NCBI GenBank assembly: GCA_018648945.1
Contig: JABGQJ010000422.1
Span: 1 to 6,787 of the forward strand
Origin: Victivallales bacterium
GTDB lineage: Bacteria; Verrucomicrobiota; Lentisphaeria; Oligosphaerales; Lenti-02
Length of the DNA: 6,787 nt
Reading direction: 5' to 3'
In this document: positions 4,995 to 6,787 of the stretch, piece by piece
Position numbering within the stretch: position 1 is the stretch's first letter
Layout of the letters: every line of letters begins with the position of its first letter
Notes under the pieces: generated by a model
Databases searched by the model: none
What the model saw: the letters and a program-made list of their open reading frames with translations, nothing else
Told to the model about the DNA's origin: nothing
Position numbers and translations under genes: made by a program

Positions 4995-6787
4995 GAACGA
5001 CCACCGCGATGCTGGCTGCCTGTCTGACTCTGTTCGTCTGGTTGCCGGCAACCAGAGGCGCAGAGCCAGTGGAGATTACGCGGGGAGAGTACCGCGTAAT
5101 CCTGAACGACGATGGGCTCGTCGTGTACCACGGCAAGACGCGGCTCTCCCTGGGCTCCTACTTCACGCTCTACCAGCCGAAGTACGAGGGAAACTTCCTC
5201 TCCTACGGCGAGTTCTGGAAGGTCGCCAAGGTCGAGCGTGGGCCGAACCATATCGAAGCAACAGCAGAACTGCCCAAGGCACGGGCGCGCTATCGCGTGA
5301 ACCTGCTGGCCGACGGGGTAGAGGTGGAACTCAGCTACACCATCGCCGAGGGGACGCCCAAGGGCCCGACCGAACACGCCGCCTTCCAGATTCCTGCTGA
5401 TGTTGTCGATGGGGCCACAGTCCGAATCCTCAACGCCGCCGGAGCGATCACCGACGAGAAGCCCATGCCCGCTCCCCCCGTGCGTGGCCTCATGACCCGC
5501 TCCGGCGATGCCATGCGCATCCACACGGCCGACCGGATCATCGAGATCACCGCCGGCAACGGGGTGCGCATCGCCGCGTTCGACTCCCGCATCGAGCGGT
5601 ACGGCAAACGCCAGGGCTTGTGGGTGTTCTCCGGCCTGCCGGTTGCGCCCGGCTACGAGGTCACGGTCCAGCGCCGCCTGCGGGTTCTGCCGCTGCCCGA
5701 ACCACAACCAGTCGGAACCGTCAACTTCGCGGACGGGACTGCGGTGAAGCGGATTCTGGTCCGCCAGGATGCCCCGGAACGGGAGCGTTTCGCGGCGGGC
5801 GAAATCGCGGCCTACATCGAGCAGATCTGCGGCCGGAAGCTCGCCGTCACCGAGACCGATGCGACCACCGTGATGCCCGGCGATCTGGTACTCGGCGAAC
5901 TTGCCGTCACCACCGGCATCATCTCGCGCGAGGAACTCAAATCGATGGAGCGGGACGGCTATGTGGTACGCGTGACCAACGACCGCGGAGCAGTCTGCGG
6001 CTGGCGTGATCTGGGGACCATCTACGGTGCCTATGCCCTGGTCCGGCAGCTCGGCGTGAAGTTCTACGCGCCTGGTTGCGAGGTGGTGCCCCGGACGGAG
6101 GCCCTGATCGTACCCACCTGCCAGCTCCGCGCCAAGCCGCTGCTGGAGTTCCGCAAGATGAGCCAGAATCTGAAGCTGGGCCACACCCCATCGGATGATC
6201 TGGGAGAGCCCAGGGACATCGGCGAGCCCGGTGGACTCGTCCACTCCGCCGCATACCTGGTGCCCTTCGACACGTACCACGAGACACACCCCGAATACTT
6301 CGCGCTGCAGAAGGACGGCAAGCGGTTGCGTCGCGACCCGGAGGCGAAGCGCTTCGACGTGCATCTCTGCCTGTCGAATCCCGACGTACAGCGCATCTCC
6401 GCCGAGCGCCTCATGGCGCTCATGGACAAGCTTCCCAACCGCACCTACTTCGGGGTCGCCCAGGGCGACGGGCACGCCTGGTGCCGTTGCGAACCATGCC
6501 TCGCCCTCGACACCGTGCCCGGCAAGGTGATGACCGACCGGCTCATCACCTATGTCAACGCCGTCGCGCGCTACGTGGCCAAAAAGCACCCCGAGAAGCG
6601 GATTCTCACCCTCGCCTACACCAAGGCCACCTCGCCGCCGCCCACCCGGGTCAAGCCGGAGCCGAATGTGATGGTGCAGTTCTGCCCCTACCCCGGCCGG
6701 GTCTACTGCCAGAGCCACTTCTTCACCTGCGAGAAGAACGTCGGCGGCTACGAGGACATCCAAGGCTGGTTCAAGGTCGCCCCCAAG
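4991..6787 (+). CDS. Secreted DUF4838-type protein with alpha-glucuronidase N-like domain (partial, 3' end missing)
   Basis: An open frame of 599 codons runs from ATG 4991 to the window edge with no stop. A signal peptide spans residues 1-24 (LFVWLPATRGA, then EPVEITRGEY). Residues of about 28-245 are beta-rich and look like a sandwich domain. Residues 250-375 resemble the N-terminal domain of GH67 alpha-glucuronidases and GH20 domain b: a helix FAAGEIAAYIEQICGRKL, a strand DLVLGE, DGYVVRV, then YGAYALVRQLGVKFYAPG at 345-362 with a following CEVVP. From about 385, the features fit DUF4838: HPEYFAL at 433-439, LCLSNPDV, the Cys-rich WCRCEPC at 497-503, a helix ITYVNAVARYV, and an ILTLAYTKATSPP strand before VMVQFCPYP. 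The family is widespread in glycan-degrading bacteria, and its activity is unproven. The partner gene overlaps it by ATGA. The missing C-terminus probably holds the rest of DUF4838. The antisense frame here (4886-6763) is a shadow of high-GC third positions. Confidence 0.85.
   Translation, partial: MRTTTAMLAACLTLFVWLPATRGAEPVEITRGEYRVILNDDGLVVYHGKTRLSLGSYFTLYQPKYEGNFLSYGEFWKVAKVERGPNHIEATAELPKARARYRVNLLADGVEVELSYTIAEGTPKGPTEHAAFQIPADVVDGATVRILNAAGAITDEKPMPAPPVRGLMTRSGDAMRIHTADRIIEITAGNGVRIAAFDSRIERYGKRQGLWVFSGLPVAPGYEVTVQRRLRVLPLPEPQPVGTVNFADGTAVKRILVRQDAPERERFAAGEIAAYIEQICGRKLAVTETDATTVMPGDLVLGELAVTTGIISREELKSMERDGYVVRVTNDRGAVCGWRDLGTIYGAYALVRQLGVKFYAPGCEVVPRTEALIVPTCQLRAKPLLEFRKMSQNLKLGHTPSDDLGEPRDIGEPGGLVHSAAYLVPFDTYHETHPEYFALQKDGKRLRRDPEAKRFDVHLCLSNPDVQRISAERLMALMDKLPNRTYFGVAQGDGHAWCRCEPCLALDTVPGKVMTDRLITYVNAVARYVAKKHPEKRILTLAYTKATSPPPTRVKPEPNVMVQFCPYPGRVYCQSHFFTCEKNVGGYEDIQGWFKVAPK

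Noticed and set aside
4886..6763. Very long open frame (625 codons) on the minus strand
   Set aside because: It is antisense to the DUF4838-like gene, which has a signal peptide, a strong ribosome site and recognisable family motifs. The antisense translation is low-complexity and has no domain. GC-rich third positions create such shadows.

Overview
The window is GC-rich (roughly 60% by eye, not computed) and dense with exported proteins. It reads like a chromosomal segment of a free-living, glycan-using bacterium from a group such as Planctomycetota, Lentisphaerota/Verrucomicrobiota or Armatimonadota. That placement is an inference. It rests on a secreted right-handed beta-helix protein, a DUF4838-type alpha-glucuronidase-like protein, an environmental AAC(3)-like acyltransferase, small Cys-rich exported orphans, and a hairpin-rich intergenic repeat block. 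No rRNA, tRNA, CRISPR array, transposase or phage gene is visible.

Layout. Two divergent gene clusters are separated by about 580 bases without a gene. The minus-strand cluster runs from 3642 down to 66 and looks like one operon. Its order is an AAC(3)-family acyltransferase (3642-2887), a small putative lipoprotein with a Cys-rich C-terminal domain (2875-2408), a small secreted protein with three clustered cysteines (2366-1866), and a large secreted parallel beta-helix protein (1835-66). The gaps are 11, 41 and 30 bases, and each gene has a Shine-Dalgarno sequence. A good sigma70-type promoter (TTGACT, 17 bases, TACGCT) lies just upstream of the first gene, and an inverted repeat sits directly after the last stop codon.

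The plus-strand cluster starts with a secreted gluzincin metallopeptidase (4224-4994). Its stop overlaps the start of a DUF4838-like secreted protein (4991 onward) by ATGA, and that protein runs off the right end of the window.

The spacer between the clusters (3643-4223) carries the minus-strand promoter and a compact array of hairpins at about 3785-4119. Two copies of a 29-base palindromic element lie there in opposite orientation (3835-3863 and 3999-4027). They differ at five positions, and two of those form a compensatory base-pair change. A pair of TGGGAACGCGG-type inverted repeats brackets the second half of the block.

Working together. All genes except the acyltransferase encode an export signal. 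The beta-helix and DUF4838 proteins point to binding or processing of complex carbohydrate outside the cytoplasm, but no substrate can be named. The two small Cys-containing proteins are not recognised and are the most likely undescribed components. No established defence, secretion or biosynthetic system is recognisable here.
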